Shown piece after piece: positions 1 to 7,938 of a DNA stretch of 44,947 nucleotides. Source of the stretch: Craurococcus roseus. GTDB lineage: Bacteria; Pseudomonadota; Alphaproteobacteria; Acetobacterales; Acetobacteraceae. Where the stretch lies: contig NZ_BAAAFZ010000077.1 in NCBI RefSeq assembly GCF_039523795.1, forward strand, positions 1 through 44,947, written 5' to 3'. Each line of letters begins with the position of its first letter. The stretch's first letter is position 1. Under the pieces are notes generated by a model. That model was not told the DNA's origin, did not search any database, and worked only from the letters and a program-made list of their open reading frames with translations. A program made the position numbers and the translations under genes.

Positions 1-388
1 CGGGCCACCACGCGCGCCACCCCGGCGCGCGGGCGCGCAGCGCGAGCAGCAGCGCCGCCGCGCCGAGCGCCAGCCAGAACCCGCCGCCCAGCATGGCGCG
101 CGCCGCGGGCGGGCGTCCGTCCAAAAGGCCAGCCGCCGCGAATCCGGTGGCGCCCAACACGCCCGCGACGCCGAGGGTGAGCAGGACGGACGCCGCAAGG
201 TCGGGGACACCGCGCCAGGCCGCGAGGACGACGACGAGCGCCGCCGCGTGCGCCGCCGGGCCGAAGGCATCGAGCGCGCCCACCGGCTCCCCGGCCACCA
301 AGCGGTTCGCCGCGATGGAAAGCCAAGGCAGGCCGTAGACCCCGGCCAGCGCCAACGCCGCCGCGCCGAACCGCAGCCCGGCCTCCAC
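1..388 (-). CDS. Partial ABC permease, OsmF/YehY-type osmoprotectant system
   Basis: The first 388 bases encode, on the minus strand, the start of a membrane protein that runs off the window. About 129 residues are visible with roughly four hydrophobic segments, including AALALAGVYGLPWL near the start and FWLALGAAALLLALRA near the window edge. It lies directly downstream of the OsmF-type binding protein, where a glycine-betaine permease is expected in yehZ-yehY-like operons; YehY-type permeases have an extended hydrophobic N-terminus. I chose the GTG at 386-388, 20 bases after the osmF stop. The frame is also open further upstream, where a CTG overlaps that stop, so the start is uncertain. 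The function rests on gene order and hydrophobicity, because the diagnostic permease domain is outside the window. Confidence 0.6.
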   Translation of the reverse strand, partial: MEAGLRFGAAALALAGVYGLPWLSIAANRLVAGEPVGALDAFGPAAHAAALVVVLAAWRGVPDLAASVLLTLGVAGVLGATGFAAAGLLDGRPPAARAMLGGGFWLALGAAALLLALRARAPGWRAWWP

Positions 389-408
389 CGGGGCGGTTGC
401 CGGCCGCG

Positions 409-1317
409 TCAGGACAGCACGCCCTCGCGGGCGAGGTGGCGCCGCGCCACCGCGGCCGGCGGATGCCCCTCCACCGCCACCTCCGCGTTGAGCGCCCGCA
501 ACCGCTCCATGGAAAGCCCGGAAAAGACGCGCGACAGCACCGGCGCGATGCCCGGGTGCCGCTCCAGCGCCGCGGCGCGGACCACCGGCGCCGGCTCGTA
601 CACCGCTTGGGCGCCGCGCGTGTCCTCCATCATCACGAGGTCGAGCACGGCCAGCGCGCCGTCCGTGCCGTAGACCATGGAGGCGTTCACCCCGCTCACG
701 TCCTGCGCCGCGGCGCGCAGGGTCGCCGCCGTCTCACCGCCCGGCAGCACCACCACGCGCCGGCGCGGCATCGTGAAGCCGTAGGCGCGCTCGAAGGCCG
801 GCAGCGCCGCCGGGCTCTCCACGAACTCGGCCGAGGCCGCCAGCTTCAGCACCCCGCGCGGCGCGGCGGCGGCGAAATCCTCCATCGTCCGCAAGCCTTC
901 CCGGCGCGCCACGTCGCCGCGCACGGCGATGGCCCAGGTGTTGTTCGCGGGCGCGCGGTCCAGCCAGGCCAGGCCGTTGCGCGCCGCGTCCAGCCGTTTC
1001 GCCGTTTCGTAGGCGGACGCGGCCGAGCGCCAGGCGGGGTCGTCCTCCATGCCGAAGAAGAAGGCGCCGTTGCCCGTGTACTCGGGGTAGATGTCCACCT
1101 CGCCCGCCAGCAGCGCCGCGCGGACGATGCGCGTCGGCCCGAGTTGGAGGCGGTTCGCCGTCGGCACGCCCGCCGCTTCCAACGCCAGCAGGATCATGTT
1201 GCCGAGCAGCGCGCCCTCGGTGTCGATCTTGGACGCGACGACCACGCGCTCCGCCGCCGCCACGGACGAGGCCAAAGCGGCGCCCAAGAAGCCGATAGAT
1301 CTCCGCCCGAGCGGCAT
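409..1317 (-). CDS. osmF: Glycine betaine/osmoprotectant ABC transporter substrate-binding protein (OsmF/YehZ type)
   Basis: Periplasmic binding protein of an osmoprotectant ABC importer, 302 residues. Residues 1-22 form a signal peptide ending in SSVAAA. The family signature is clear: SKIDTEGALLGN (29-40) and GEVDIYPEYTGNGAFFF (72-88), closely matching E. coli OsmF/YehZ. The ATG at 1317 was chosen over an upstream in-frame start at 1425 because it places the signal peptide at the N-terminus. The permease gene follows within about 20 bases, so the two are probably one operon. The gene is divergent from a TctC gene, with 110 bp between them. A near-match to an EcfG stress promoter lies upstream at 1376-1400. 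Family assignment is firm; the exact ligand is not established by sequence. Confidence 0.9.
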   Translation of the reverse strand: MPLGRRSIGFLGAALASSVAAAERVVVASKIDTEGALLGNMILLALEAAGVPTANRLQLGPTRIVRAALLAGEVDIYPEYTGNGAFFFGMEDDPAWRSAASAYETAKRLDAARNGLAWLDRAPANNTWAIAVRGDVARREGLRTMEDFAAAAPRGVLKLAASAEFVESPAALPAFERAYGFTMPRRRVVVLPGGETAATLRAAAQDVSGVNASMVYGTDGALAVLDLVMMEDTRGAQAVYEPAPVVRAAALERHPGIAPVLSRVFSGLSMERLRALNAEVAVEGHPPAAVARRHLAREGVLS

Positions 1318-1375
1318 CCGCGTCGCGCCTCCACCGGAGTCCAGCCCCACCCCACCGCATCCGGGGCCGCCGCGC

Positions 1376-1400
1376 AACGTCCGCGCCCGTGGCACGTTCG
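1376..1400 (-). promoter_or_regulatory. Possible EcfG-type stress promoter upstream of osmF (one mismatch)
   Basis: On the minus strand this reads CGAAC, 16 bases, CGTT. The alphaproteobacterial general-stress sigma factor consensus is GGAAC-N16-17-CGTT, so one base differs in the -35 element. The spacing would start transcription about 50 bases before the osmF ATG. In GC-rich DNA a one-mismatch hit can occur by chance, so this is only a candidate. Confidence 0.3.
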
Positions 1401-1427
1401 GTCCGCAACGCACAGGGAGGAACACCC

Positions 1428-2414
1428 ATGCCCGACGCCTCGCGCCGACGGTTGCTCGCCTCGCTCGCCTGCGTCGCGGCGGCCCCGCCGCTCGCGCGCC
1501 CGGCGCTGGCCCAGCCCGACGCCTTCCCCTCGCGCCCGGTGACGATCGTCGTGCCCTTCAGCCCCGGCGGCAGCACGGACGTGGTGACGCGGCTGATGGC
1601 GGAGCGCATGTCCGCCGTCCTCGGCAAGCCGGTGCAAGTGGAGAACAAGCCCGGCGGCAACACCATCGTCGGCGCCGACGCCGTCGCCCGCGCCCAGCCG
1701 GACGGCCATACCGTGCTGATGGCGGCCGGCACTACCCTCACCATCAACCCCGTCGTGCAACGGAACCTCCCCTACAAGGTGGAGGACTTCGCGCCGATCA
1801 CCCTCGTCTCCACCTTCCCCTTCGCGGTGATCGCGCGCCACGACGGCCCGGCCGACATCCCGGCGCTGATCGCCGCCGCCCGCGCCCGGCCCGGGCGCAT
1901 CACCTACGGCACCAACGGCCCGACCACCCTCACCAACGTGGCGATGCTGATGGTGCTGGACCGCCTCGGCCTGCAGATGCAGGACGTGACCTACCGCGGC
2001 GACGCGGCGCAGTTGAATGATTTCCTCGCCGGCACCCTCGACCTGCTGGTGGTGGCCGGCAGCACCGCCCTTCCCGTCTACCGCAACAAGCAGGGCCGCC
2101 TGCTCGGTTGGACCAGCGCGGAGCGCGTGCCCTCCACCCCCGACGTGCCGACCTTCGCCGAGCAGGCCGCGCCCGGCCTCGTCGCGGAGAGTTGGTTCGG
2201 CCTGCTGGCGCCGGCCCGCACCCCGCCGGCCGTGGTGGGGCGCCTCAACGAAGCCGCCGTGCAGGCCCTCCAAGACCCCGCCATCCGCGACCGCCTCACC
2301 AACGAGGGCCAGTTCCTGCAAGGCGGCACGCCGGCGCGGTTCGCCGAGTTCCTCCGCGCCGAGGCGGAGCGCTGGCGCCCCATCCTCTCCAAGCTGGAAG
2401 TGCCGCAAAACTAA
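1428..2414 (+). CDS. Bug/TctC-family periplasmic substrate-binding protein
   Basis: Tripartite tricarboxylate transporter-type (Bug) receptor, 328 residues, that binds a small carboxylate or related solute in the periplasm. Residues 1-29 are a Tat-like signal peptide (SRRRLLASLA, ending ARPALA). The Bug fingerprints follow: VPFSPGGSTD (42-51), VENKPGGNTIVGAD (71-84) and QPDGHTVL. The ATG at 1428 is preceded by a strong Shine-Dalgarno, AGGGAGG at 1413-1419. Its TAA overlaps the TAG of the convergent M20 gene by three bases. No TctA/TctB membrane subunits are present, so it is an orphan receptor, common in Acetobacteraceae and Burkholderiales. The adjacent amidase/amidohydrolase set suggests, but does not prove, a nitrogenous substrate. 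Confidence 0.9.
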   Translation: MPDASRRRLLASLACVAAAPPLARPALAQPDAFPSRPVTIVVPFSPGGSTDVVTRLMAERMSAVLGKPVQVENKPGGNTIVGADAVARAQPDGHTVLMAAGTTLTINPVVQRNLPYKVEDFAPITLVSTFPFAVIARHDGPADIPALIAAARARPGRITYGTNGPTTLTNVAMLMVLDRLGLQMQDVTYRGDAAQLNDFLAGTLDLLVVAGSTALPVYRNKQGRLLGWTSAERVPSTPDVPTFAEQAAPGLVAESWFGLLAPARTPPAVVGRLNEAAVQALQDPAIRDRLTNEGQFLQGGTPARFAEFLRAEAERWRPILSKLEVPQN

Positions 2415-3703
2415 CCGCCGCAGGCGTTCTCCACCAACCACAACGCCAGCACCGACGTGGCCTGGAGGAAGTCGTCCAACTCCATCGCCTCGTCGGGGTT
2501 GTGGCTGCCGTTGCGGTTGCGCACGAACAGCATCCCCATAGGCACGCCCGCCTCGGCGAAGGCCGCGGCGTCGTGCGAGGCGGGGCTGCCCAACTCGGCG
2601 GGCGGCAGGCCCAGCGCCCGCGCGCCCGCCAGCAGCGACGCCCTGATCGCCGGGTCCACGGCGCCCACCGCCGCGCGCGCCTTCCGCCCGAGATGGAAGC
2701 GCACGCCCCGGCGCCCCTCCACCTCGGCGACGATCCCGTCCACCCTCCGGTCCAGCCCGGCCAGCACCGCCTCGTCGTACGCGCGCACGTCCAGGCTGAA
2801 GTGGAACAGCCCTGGCACGAAGGTCATGCCGTGCAGCGCCGCGTCGGTGTGGAAGCGGCCGAGCGTCGCCGCCATCGGCACGCTGCGCGCCTCGTGCTCC
2901 TCCCACACGCGGTCGAGCACCATTGCGAAATCCGCGCCGGCCATGGCGGCGTCGCGGCGGAAGCGGCGAGGCAGGCCGACGTGCTCGTTCCGCCCCTCGA
3001 TCCGCGCCTCCGGGTACCGGAAGTTGCCCGGGATGCCGGTGCAAACCGCGAGCGGCTTGCCGTCTTCGACGAGGCTCGGCGCCTGCTCGATGTGCAGTTC
3101 CAAGAAGGCCCGCAGCTTCGACGGCTCCAGGAAACGCCGCCGCGCTCGGACCGCATCAGGATCGCCGCCGCACTCCGCCATGTGCTCGGCCAGCGTCCGG
3201 CCGGTGTCGATGCGCTTCGCCTCCAGCGCGCCGTCCGGCAGGCTGCCGAGCGCCGAACGGCTGCCGACGTAGGAGACCTGGAACCACACGCTCTCCTCGG
3301 CGCGCACGGCCATGACGGTCACGTCGCACCTCGGCGCCAGCCCGAGCCGCTTGAGCGCCGCGACGGCCACCAGCCCTGCGACCACGCCGGCCGCGCCGTC
3401 GAAGTTGCCGCCGTGCGGCACGCTGTCGAGGTGCGAACCGACCACCACGCGCGGCGCCCCCGCGTCGCGCCCGGGCAGCGTCATGTAGGTGTTGGCCGCG
3501 AAGTCGCGTTCCACGCGGAGGCCGAGCCGCTCCGCCGCCGCGGTCGCCGTCGCGTGCGCCCGCTGCTCGCCGGGGCCGTAAGGGTCGCGCGTCACCCCCG
3601 GCTCGTCCAGGCCGTCGCGCCGCAGCGCGTCGAAGAGGGACGCGGCCAGCGTCCCTTCCGCCATCACCGCTTCAGCCACGCCGGCCGCCGGAGTCTCCGC
3701 CAT
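2411..3703 (-). CDS. M20-family hydantoinase/carbamoylase-type amidase
   Basis: Metal-dependent cytoplasmic amidohydrolase of the allantoate amidohydrolase/N-carbamoyl-L-amino-acid hydrolase family, 430 residues, typical length. Visible metal-site motifs are HLDS (His91), GGNFDGAAGV (Asp102), the Glu pair at 136-137, LELHIEQ (His204) and HNPDEAM (His401). The dimerisation-domain segment NEHVGLPRRFRRDA (239-251) corresponds to the usual HAGTTPM region but is divergent. The ATG at 3703 is preceded by GGAGG and starts 11 bases after the stop of the amidohydrolase gene, so the two form an operon. The family acts on allantoate, N-carbamoyl amino acids, ureidopropionate and similar amides; the substrate here is unknown. 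The neighbouring cytosine-deaminase-like enzyme suggests sequential ring opening and decarbamoylation. Confidence 0.88.
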   Translation of the reverse strand: MAETPAAGVAEAVMAEGTLAASLFDALRRDGLDEPGVTRDPYGPGEQRAHATATAAAERLGLRVERDFAANTYMTLPGRDAGAPRVVVGSHLDSVPHGGNFDGAAGVVAGLVAVAALKRLGLAPRCDVTVMAVRAEESVWFQVSYVGSRSALGSLPDGALEAKRIDTGRTLAEHMAECGGDPDAVRARRRFLEPSKLRAFLELHIEQAPSLVEDGKPLAVCTGIPGNFRYPEARIEGRNEHVGLPRRFRRDAAMAGADFAMVLDRVWEEHEARSVPMAATLGRFHTDAALHGMTFVPGLFHFSLDVRAYDEAVLAGLDRRVDGIVAEVEGRRGVRFHLGRKARAAVGAVDPAIRASLLAGARALGLPPAELGSPASHDAAAFAEAGVPMGMLFVRNRNGSHNPDEAMELDDFLQATSVLALWLVENACGG

Positions 3704-3714
3704 CCGCTCGCCTC

Positions 3715-4953
3715 CTACGGCCGGTGCAGCACCGGCGCCCCGCGGGTGAAGGTCCGCCGGCCGCGCTTCCAGGCGCCGAGCGTGGGCGCGATCTCCCGCA
3801 GCGCGTCCACGGCGCTCGGCGCGTCCACCAGCACGAAATCCGCCGGCTTGCCGGGCGCGATGCCGTGGTCCTGGCGGCGCATGAGGCGCGCGCTGTCCGT
3901 CGTGAACATGCCCCAAACCGCCTCCAGCTCCTCCGGCGACGCCCGCTGCACGGTGTTGGCGTAGAGGTTCGCCTGCCGGATGAGCTGCCCGTCGCCCATC
4001 GGCGTGAACGGGTTCAGGATGTTGTTGGACGAGATGGCGCAGAGGACGCCCAGCCGCGACAGGGCGTTCGCGTCCGCCACGTTCCGCCGCACGCCCCATT
4101 GCTGGTCCCGCCCGCCGAGCCAGAGGTCGGTGGAGGGCAGCACCGTCACGGCCACGCCGGCGTCCCGCAGCCGCGCCGCCAGCTCAGCCAGCCTGTCGGG
4201 CGGCACCAGCGACAGCTTGGTCGCGTGCCCGATGGTGACCCGCCCCTGCCAGCCGTGCTCCTCCGCCAGCTCGCACACCAGCAGCAGGTCGAGGTGCTCG
4301 GCGGTGTTGCCGCTGTCGAGGTGCATGTCGATGTCGAGGTCGTAGCGCCGCGCTAGCTCGAAGACGCGCCGGATCTGCGCCGCGGGGTCGGCGTCGTAGC
4401 TCGGCGCCGCGCCCACCACGGTCGCGCCGTTCTCCAGCGCCGCCACCATCAGCTCGTCGGTGCCCGGGTTGTCGGTCAGCCCCTCCTGCGGCATCACGCA
4501 GATCTCGATGTCGATCGCCCAGGCGTAACGCTCCACCAGGCTCCGCACCCCCTCGAAGCCGCGCAGGCCGACCTTGGGGTCCACCTCCGCGTGGGTCCGC
4601 ATGAGGGTGGTGCCGTGGGTGATGCACTTCTCCAGGGTGCGCGTCGCGCGGTCGGCGACGTCCTCCACCGTGAAGGTGTGCTTCACCGCGGAAACGCGCT
4701 CCATCGCCCGGTGCGCCCTACCCTCCTCGCAGGCGCAGCGGTCGATGATGCAGGTCTTGTCCAGGTGGATGTGCGTCTCCACGAAGCCGGGCGAGACCAG
4801 CCGGCCGCCCGCCTCCACCACCTCGCCGGCCTCTTCCGCCAAGCGCGGCGCGATCGCCGCGAAGCGGCCGCCGTAAACGCCGATGTCCACCGTCGGCCCG
4901 CCCCGCCCGGCTTCGGGCAGGCGCGCGTCGCGCACCAGGAGGTCGAAGCCCAA
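3715..4953 (-). CDS. Cytosine deaminase-like amidohydrolase
   Basis: TIM-barrel amidohydrolase related to cytosine deaminase and AtzC, 412 residues. Metal-site motifs are THIHLDK (His61, His63), DMHLD (His211) and IGHATKLS (His243), followed by VLPSTDLWLGG (271-281). Where CodA has His-Asp-Asp at the end of the barrel, this protein has Ser-Asn-Asn (309-311, in SSNNILNPFTPMGD). I believe this is a subgroup feature, but it replaces an expected metal-binding Asp. I chose a TTG start at 4953 with GAGGGAG upstream; the only in-frame ATG is at 5079 and would add 42 residues that do not look like a family N-terminus. It probably leads an operon with the M20 amidase and diverges from an amino-acid-type permease. 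It likely hydrolyses a cyclic amide or amidine; the substrate is unknown. Confidence 0.82.
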   Translation of the reverse strand: MGFDLLVRDARLPEAGRGGPTVDIGVYGGRFAAIAPRLAEEAGEVVEAGGRLVSPGFVETHIHLDKTCIIDRCACEEGRAHRAMERVSAVKHTFTVEDVADRATRTLEKCITHGTTLMRTHAEVDPKVGLRGFEGVRSLVERYAWAIDIEICVMPQEGLTDNPGTDELMVAALENGATVVGAAPSYDADPAAQIRRVFELARRYDLDIDMHLDSGNTAEHLDLLLVCELAEEHGWQGRVTIGHATKLSLVPPDRLAELAARLRDAGVAVTVLPSTDLWLGGRDQQWGVRRNVADANALSRLGVLCAISSNNILNPFTPMGDGQLIRQANLYANTVQRASPEELEAVWGMFTTDSARLMRRQDHGIAPGKPADFVLVDAPSAVDALREIAPTLGAWKRGRRTFTRGAPVLHRP

Positions 4954-5099
4954 GCCGCCGTGCTCCCTCGCGTTCCGGAACGGACAGGATGCACGGCAGA
5001 GCACACCTTGCCAGTCCCCGGAAACCGGTCCTAGCGTCGGCGGCACCGTCGGCGCGCCTCCTCTGGCCCGGCCGCACACCGAACGAATGAGGCGCGTCC

Positions 5100-6443
5100 A
5101 TGAGCGAAGCAGTCGCCAGCCCGCCCGTCGCCGGCGCCGAGGAGCCCGGCCTCCGCCGCAGCATCGGCCCCTTCCAGCTCTTCGCCTACACCCTCGGCGG
5201 CATGCTCGGCGCGGGCATCTACGGCCTGGTCGGCCGCGCTGCCGGGCAGCTAGGCGCCGCCGTTTGGCTCGGCTTCATCGTCGCCATGGTGGCGGCGCTG
5301 CTCACCGGCCTGTCCTACGCCTCGCTCGGCTCGCGCTACCCGCGCGCGGGCGGCGCCGCCTACATCACGCACCGCACCTACCACCGCCCGCTGCTCACCT
5401 GGATGGTGGGGCTCGCGGTCATGATGTCGGGCCTCACCTCCGTCGCCACACAATCGCGCGTGGTCGCCGAGAACCTGCTGCGGCTCGTCGAGATCCCGGG
5501 CGTGCCGTCGACCCTCATCTCGCTCGGCTTCCTGCTGCTGATCGCGGGCATCGTGTTCCGCGGCATCCGCGAGAGCATGTGGATGAACATCGTCTGCACC
5601 GTGGTGGAGGCCGGGGGCCTGCTGCTGGTGATCGCGGTCGGCATGTCCTGGTGGGGCACCACGAACCTGTTCGAAACGCCCTCGCCGGAGGGCATCACCG
5701 CGCAGCTCCTGCTCCAGGGCGCGATCCTCACCTTCTTCTCCTTCATCGGCTTCGAGGACACGCTCAACGTCGCCGAAGAGTGTCACGACCCGCAGCGCAC
5801 TGTGCCCATCGGCATCGTTTCGGCGATGATCGTGGCGACGGTGCTCTACATAGCCATCGCCGTCACCGCCGTGTCCGTCGTGCCCTGGCGGGAACTCGCC
5901 GTCGCGCCCGGCCCCCTGGCCGAAGTCATGAACCGCGCCGCGCCCTGGCTGCCGGGCTGGTTCTACGTCGCCATCACCGTCTTCGCGGTCGCCAACACGG
6001 CGCTGCTCAACTACGTCACCGCGTCGCGCCTCACCTACGGCATGGCGCGGCAGGGCCTGCTGCCCCAGGTGCTCGGCCGCCTCCACGAAGGCACGCGGAC
6101 GCCCTACATGGCCATCGCCGCGCTGTTCGTGGTCGTGGTCGCGCTGATGCTCAGCGGCGACATCACGCAGCTCGCCTCGGCCACCGTGCTGCTGCTGCTG
6201 GCGGTGTTCTCCCTGGTGAACATCGCCCTGTTCATCCTCCAGCGCCGCCCGAACGAGCCGCGCGGCGGCTTCGAGGTGCCGTCCTTCGTGCCGGCGCTGG
6301 GCGCCCTGGTCTGCCTCGCCTTGCTGATAAACCGGGTCGCCACCGGCGATTGGCGCGCCCCTTTGCTCGCCGGCGTGGTGCTGGTGGCCATCGCGGCGCT
6401 CTACGCGGTGGTCCGGCCGCGCGACGTCCTCCCGGCGACATGA
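5100..6443 (+). CDS. APC-superfamily amino acid/amine permease
   Basis: Inner-membrane secondary transporter, 447 residues, with about twelve hydrophobic helices. The first helix carries the APC glycine-rich substrate motif GGMLGAGIYGLVG (residues 34-46). FIGFEDTLNVAEE (about 215-227) is the conserved helix-6 region with the FxGFE-type acidic residue. The ATG at 5100 has a GAGG 8-11 bases upstream. The gene is divergent from the deaminase/amidase operon across a 146-bp spacer, so it probably imports that operon's substrate or a product such as an amino acid. The specificity cannot be read from the sequence. A hairpin follows the stop codon. Confidence 0.88.
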   Translation: MSEAVASPPVAGAEEPGLRRSIGPFQLFAYTLGGMLGAGIYGLVGRAAGQLGAAVWLGFIVAMVAALLTGLSYASLGSRYPRAGGAAYITHRTYHRPLLTWMVGLAVMMSGLTSVATQSRVVAENLLRLVEIPGVPSTLISLGFLLLIAGIVFRGIRESMWMNIVCTVVEAGGLLLVIAVGMSWWGTTNLFETPSPEGITAQLLLQGAILTFFSFIGFEDTLNVAEECHDPQRTVPIGIVSAMIVATVLYIAIAVTAVSVVPWRELAVAPGPLAEVMNRAAPWLPGWFYVAITVFAVANTALLNYVTASRLTYGMARQGLLPQVLGRLHEGTRTPYMAIAALFVVVVALMLSGDITQLASATVLLLLAVFSLVNIALFILQRRPNEPRGGFEVPSFVPALGALVCLALLINRVATGDWRAPLLAGVVLVAIAALYAVVRPRDVLPAT

Positions 6444-6450
6444 GGCGGCG

Positions 6451-6478
6451 GGGCGGGGGCTTCCGCCGGCCCCCTCCC
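6451..6478 (+). terminator. Hairpin after the APC permease
   Basis: Arms GGGCGGGGGC (6451-6460) and GCCCCCTCCC (6469-6478) pair around the loop TTCCGCCG, with one C/T mismatch. It starts seven bases after the permease stop. There is no T tract, so intrinsic termination is inferred only from position and stem strength. Confidence 0.4.
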
Positions 6479-6585
6479 CTTCCGCCGCGCCGCCCCAAGC
6501 CTTAGGGTTCGCCCATGGAAGACGCTTGGGAATGGTCGGCTCCGGCTGGGGGTGCGCGGCCGGCCGGCCGGGCGGCACTCCGCCG

Positions 6586-7938
6586 ATGATGGCCGGCCTC
6601 GAATGCCCGCGGTGCAGGTCCGCCGATTTGCGCGACGGAGGCGGGCTCCTGGAGTGCGGCGACTGCGGCTCGTCCTATCCGGTGCTGGGCCGCGTCCCGG
6701 TCCTGTTCCGAGACGCCGTTCCGGCCGCCGGCGACGACCCCGACAACGCCACCGTCCACCAAGTCCTGGAAGCGCTCGGCCTCGGTTCGGCCCCGGCGGA
6801 CGCGCTCCGCGTGCGGCAGATGTTCCGTCGCCGGGCCAGCTTCGGGGACGAGCAGGTGCAGGTCGAGAGCGCGCAGCTCCTCGACCGGCTGCGCGGCAGC
6901 GGGCACGGCATCGACGGTTCCGGGCACCGCGCCGAGGAGGCGCAGCCGGCCGCGGACGACGCCGACGCCCTCCCGCGCTACCGGTGGACGCTGCTCGACC
7001 ACGTGCCGCGGCGCCTGCCGGCCGGAACGGAAACCATGGCGAACCTGCGCTTCCGCAACACCGGTGCGGTCGCGTTCCGGCACCGGCCGCCGCACGAGGC
7101 GAGGGTCCACGTGTCGTGGTTCGACGAGGCGGGCAAGCCGGTCGACGCGCCCGACGTCCGCACACCCCTCCCGATCGACGTGCCGCCGGGCCGCGAACTC
7201 ACCGTGCCGGCGTTCATCGCCACGCCGCGCGTGTCCGGCAGGATGCTGCTGCAGGTGAGCTTCGTGCAGGAAGGCGTGCGCTTCATGCACGACGACGCCA
7301 GACGCATCTCCGTGCGGGTCGGGGGCGCCGCCGGGCCGGCGCTGCCGGACGGCTGGGTCCGGCACAGCGAGCCGCACCGCACCTACGAAGAGGACCACCG
7401 CATCGGTCAGGACGTGTTCCGGCGTTGGCTCCAGCCCCTCGCCAAGGCCAAGCTGGTGCGCGTGCTGGAAGTCGGCGGCAACGTCCATCCCATGGCGGCC
7501 GGCTTGGCGAACGTCGACCTGTACAACCTCGACGTGGACCTGCTCGGCCTCCAGTTGGGCGACCTGCTCCACCGCCGCGACGGCCGTGACGCGGCGTTCC
7601 TGTGCGCCGACGCCGAGGACCTGCCCTTCCCGCCCGGCTTCTTCGACGCCGCCGTCATGTTCGCCACCCTGCACCACTTCCCGGACCCGGCGCGGGTGCT
7701 CGCCCATGTCGCCACCAGGGTGAGGCCGGGCGGGTTCGTGGGCGTGCTCTGCGAGCCCGTCGGGCACGTCCACCCCGGCGCGGTCGCCCCGGATTTCCTG
7801 TCGGAGCTGCGCAAGGGCGTCAACGAGCAGAGCTTCACGGCGTCCGAATACGAGGCGATGTTCCGGCGCGCGCGTTTGCGCGCGGAGGAGGCCACCATAG
7901 ACGTCAACAGCCTCAAGGCCCGGCTGGTGCCGCTTTGA
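6586..7938 (+). CDS. Zinc-ribbon / beta-sandwich / class I SAM methyltransferase (glycan-associated)
   Basis: Three-part protein of 450 residues. The N-terminus is a Trm112-like zinc ribbon with CPRC (7-10) and CGDC (24-27). Residues about 150-240 resemble the beta-sandwich domain found in LPS and O-antigen modifying enzymes (NTGAVAF, RTPLPIDVPPG, FVQEGVRF). The C-terminal half is a class I methyltransferase with VLEVGGN at about 293, DAEDLPFPPGFFDAAV, and LHHFPDPARVL. I chose the ATG pair at 6586/6589, which starts just before the zinc ribbon; in-frame starts exist at 6526 and 6532. It is first in a four-gene operon with another methyltransferase and two glycosyltransferases. Methylation or capping of a surface polysaccharide is the likely role. 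The acceptor is unknown. Confidence 0.75.
   Translation: MMAGLECPRCRSADLRDGGGLLECGDCGSSYPVLGRVPVLFRDAVPAAGDDPDNATVHQVLEALGLGSAPADALRVRQMFRRRASFGDEQVQVESAQLLDRLRGSGHGIDGSGHRAEEAQPAADDADALPRYRWTLLDHVPRRLPAGTETMANLRFRNTGAVAFRHRPPHEARVHVSWFDEAGKPVDAPDVRTPLPIDVPPGRELTVPAFIATPRVSGRMLLQVSFVQEGVRFMHDDARRISVRVGGAAGPALPDGWVRHSEPHRTYEEDHRIGQDVFRRWLQPLAKAKLVRVLEVGGNVHPMAAGLANVDLYNLDVDLLGLQLGDLLHRRDGRDAAFLCADAEDLPFPPGFFDAAVMFATLHHFPDPARVLAHVATRVRPGGFVGVLCEPVGHVHPGAVAPDFLSELRKGVNEQSFTASEYEAMFRRARLRAEEATIDVNSLKARLVPL

Noticed and set aside
42..673. Plus-strand frames opposite the permease and osmF
   Set aside because: Arg/Ala-rich shadows; osmF on the minus strand has clear family motifs.
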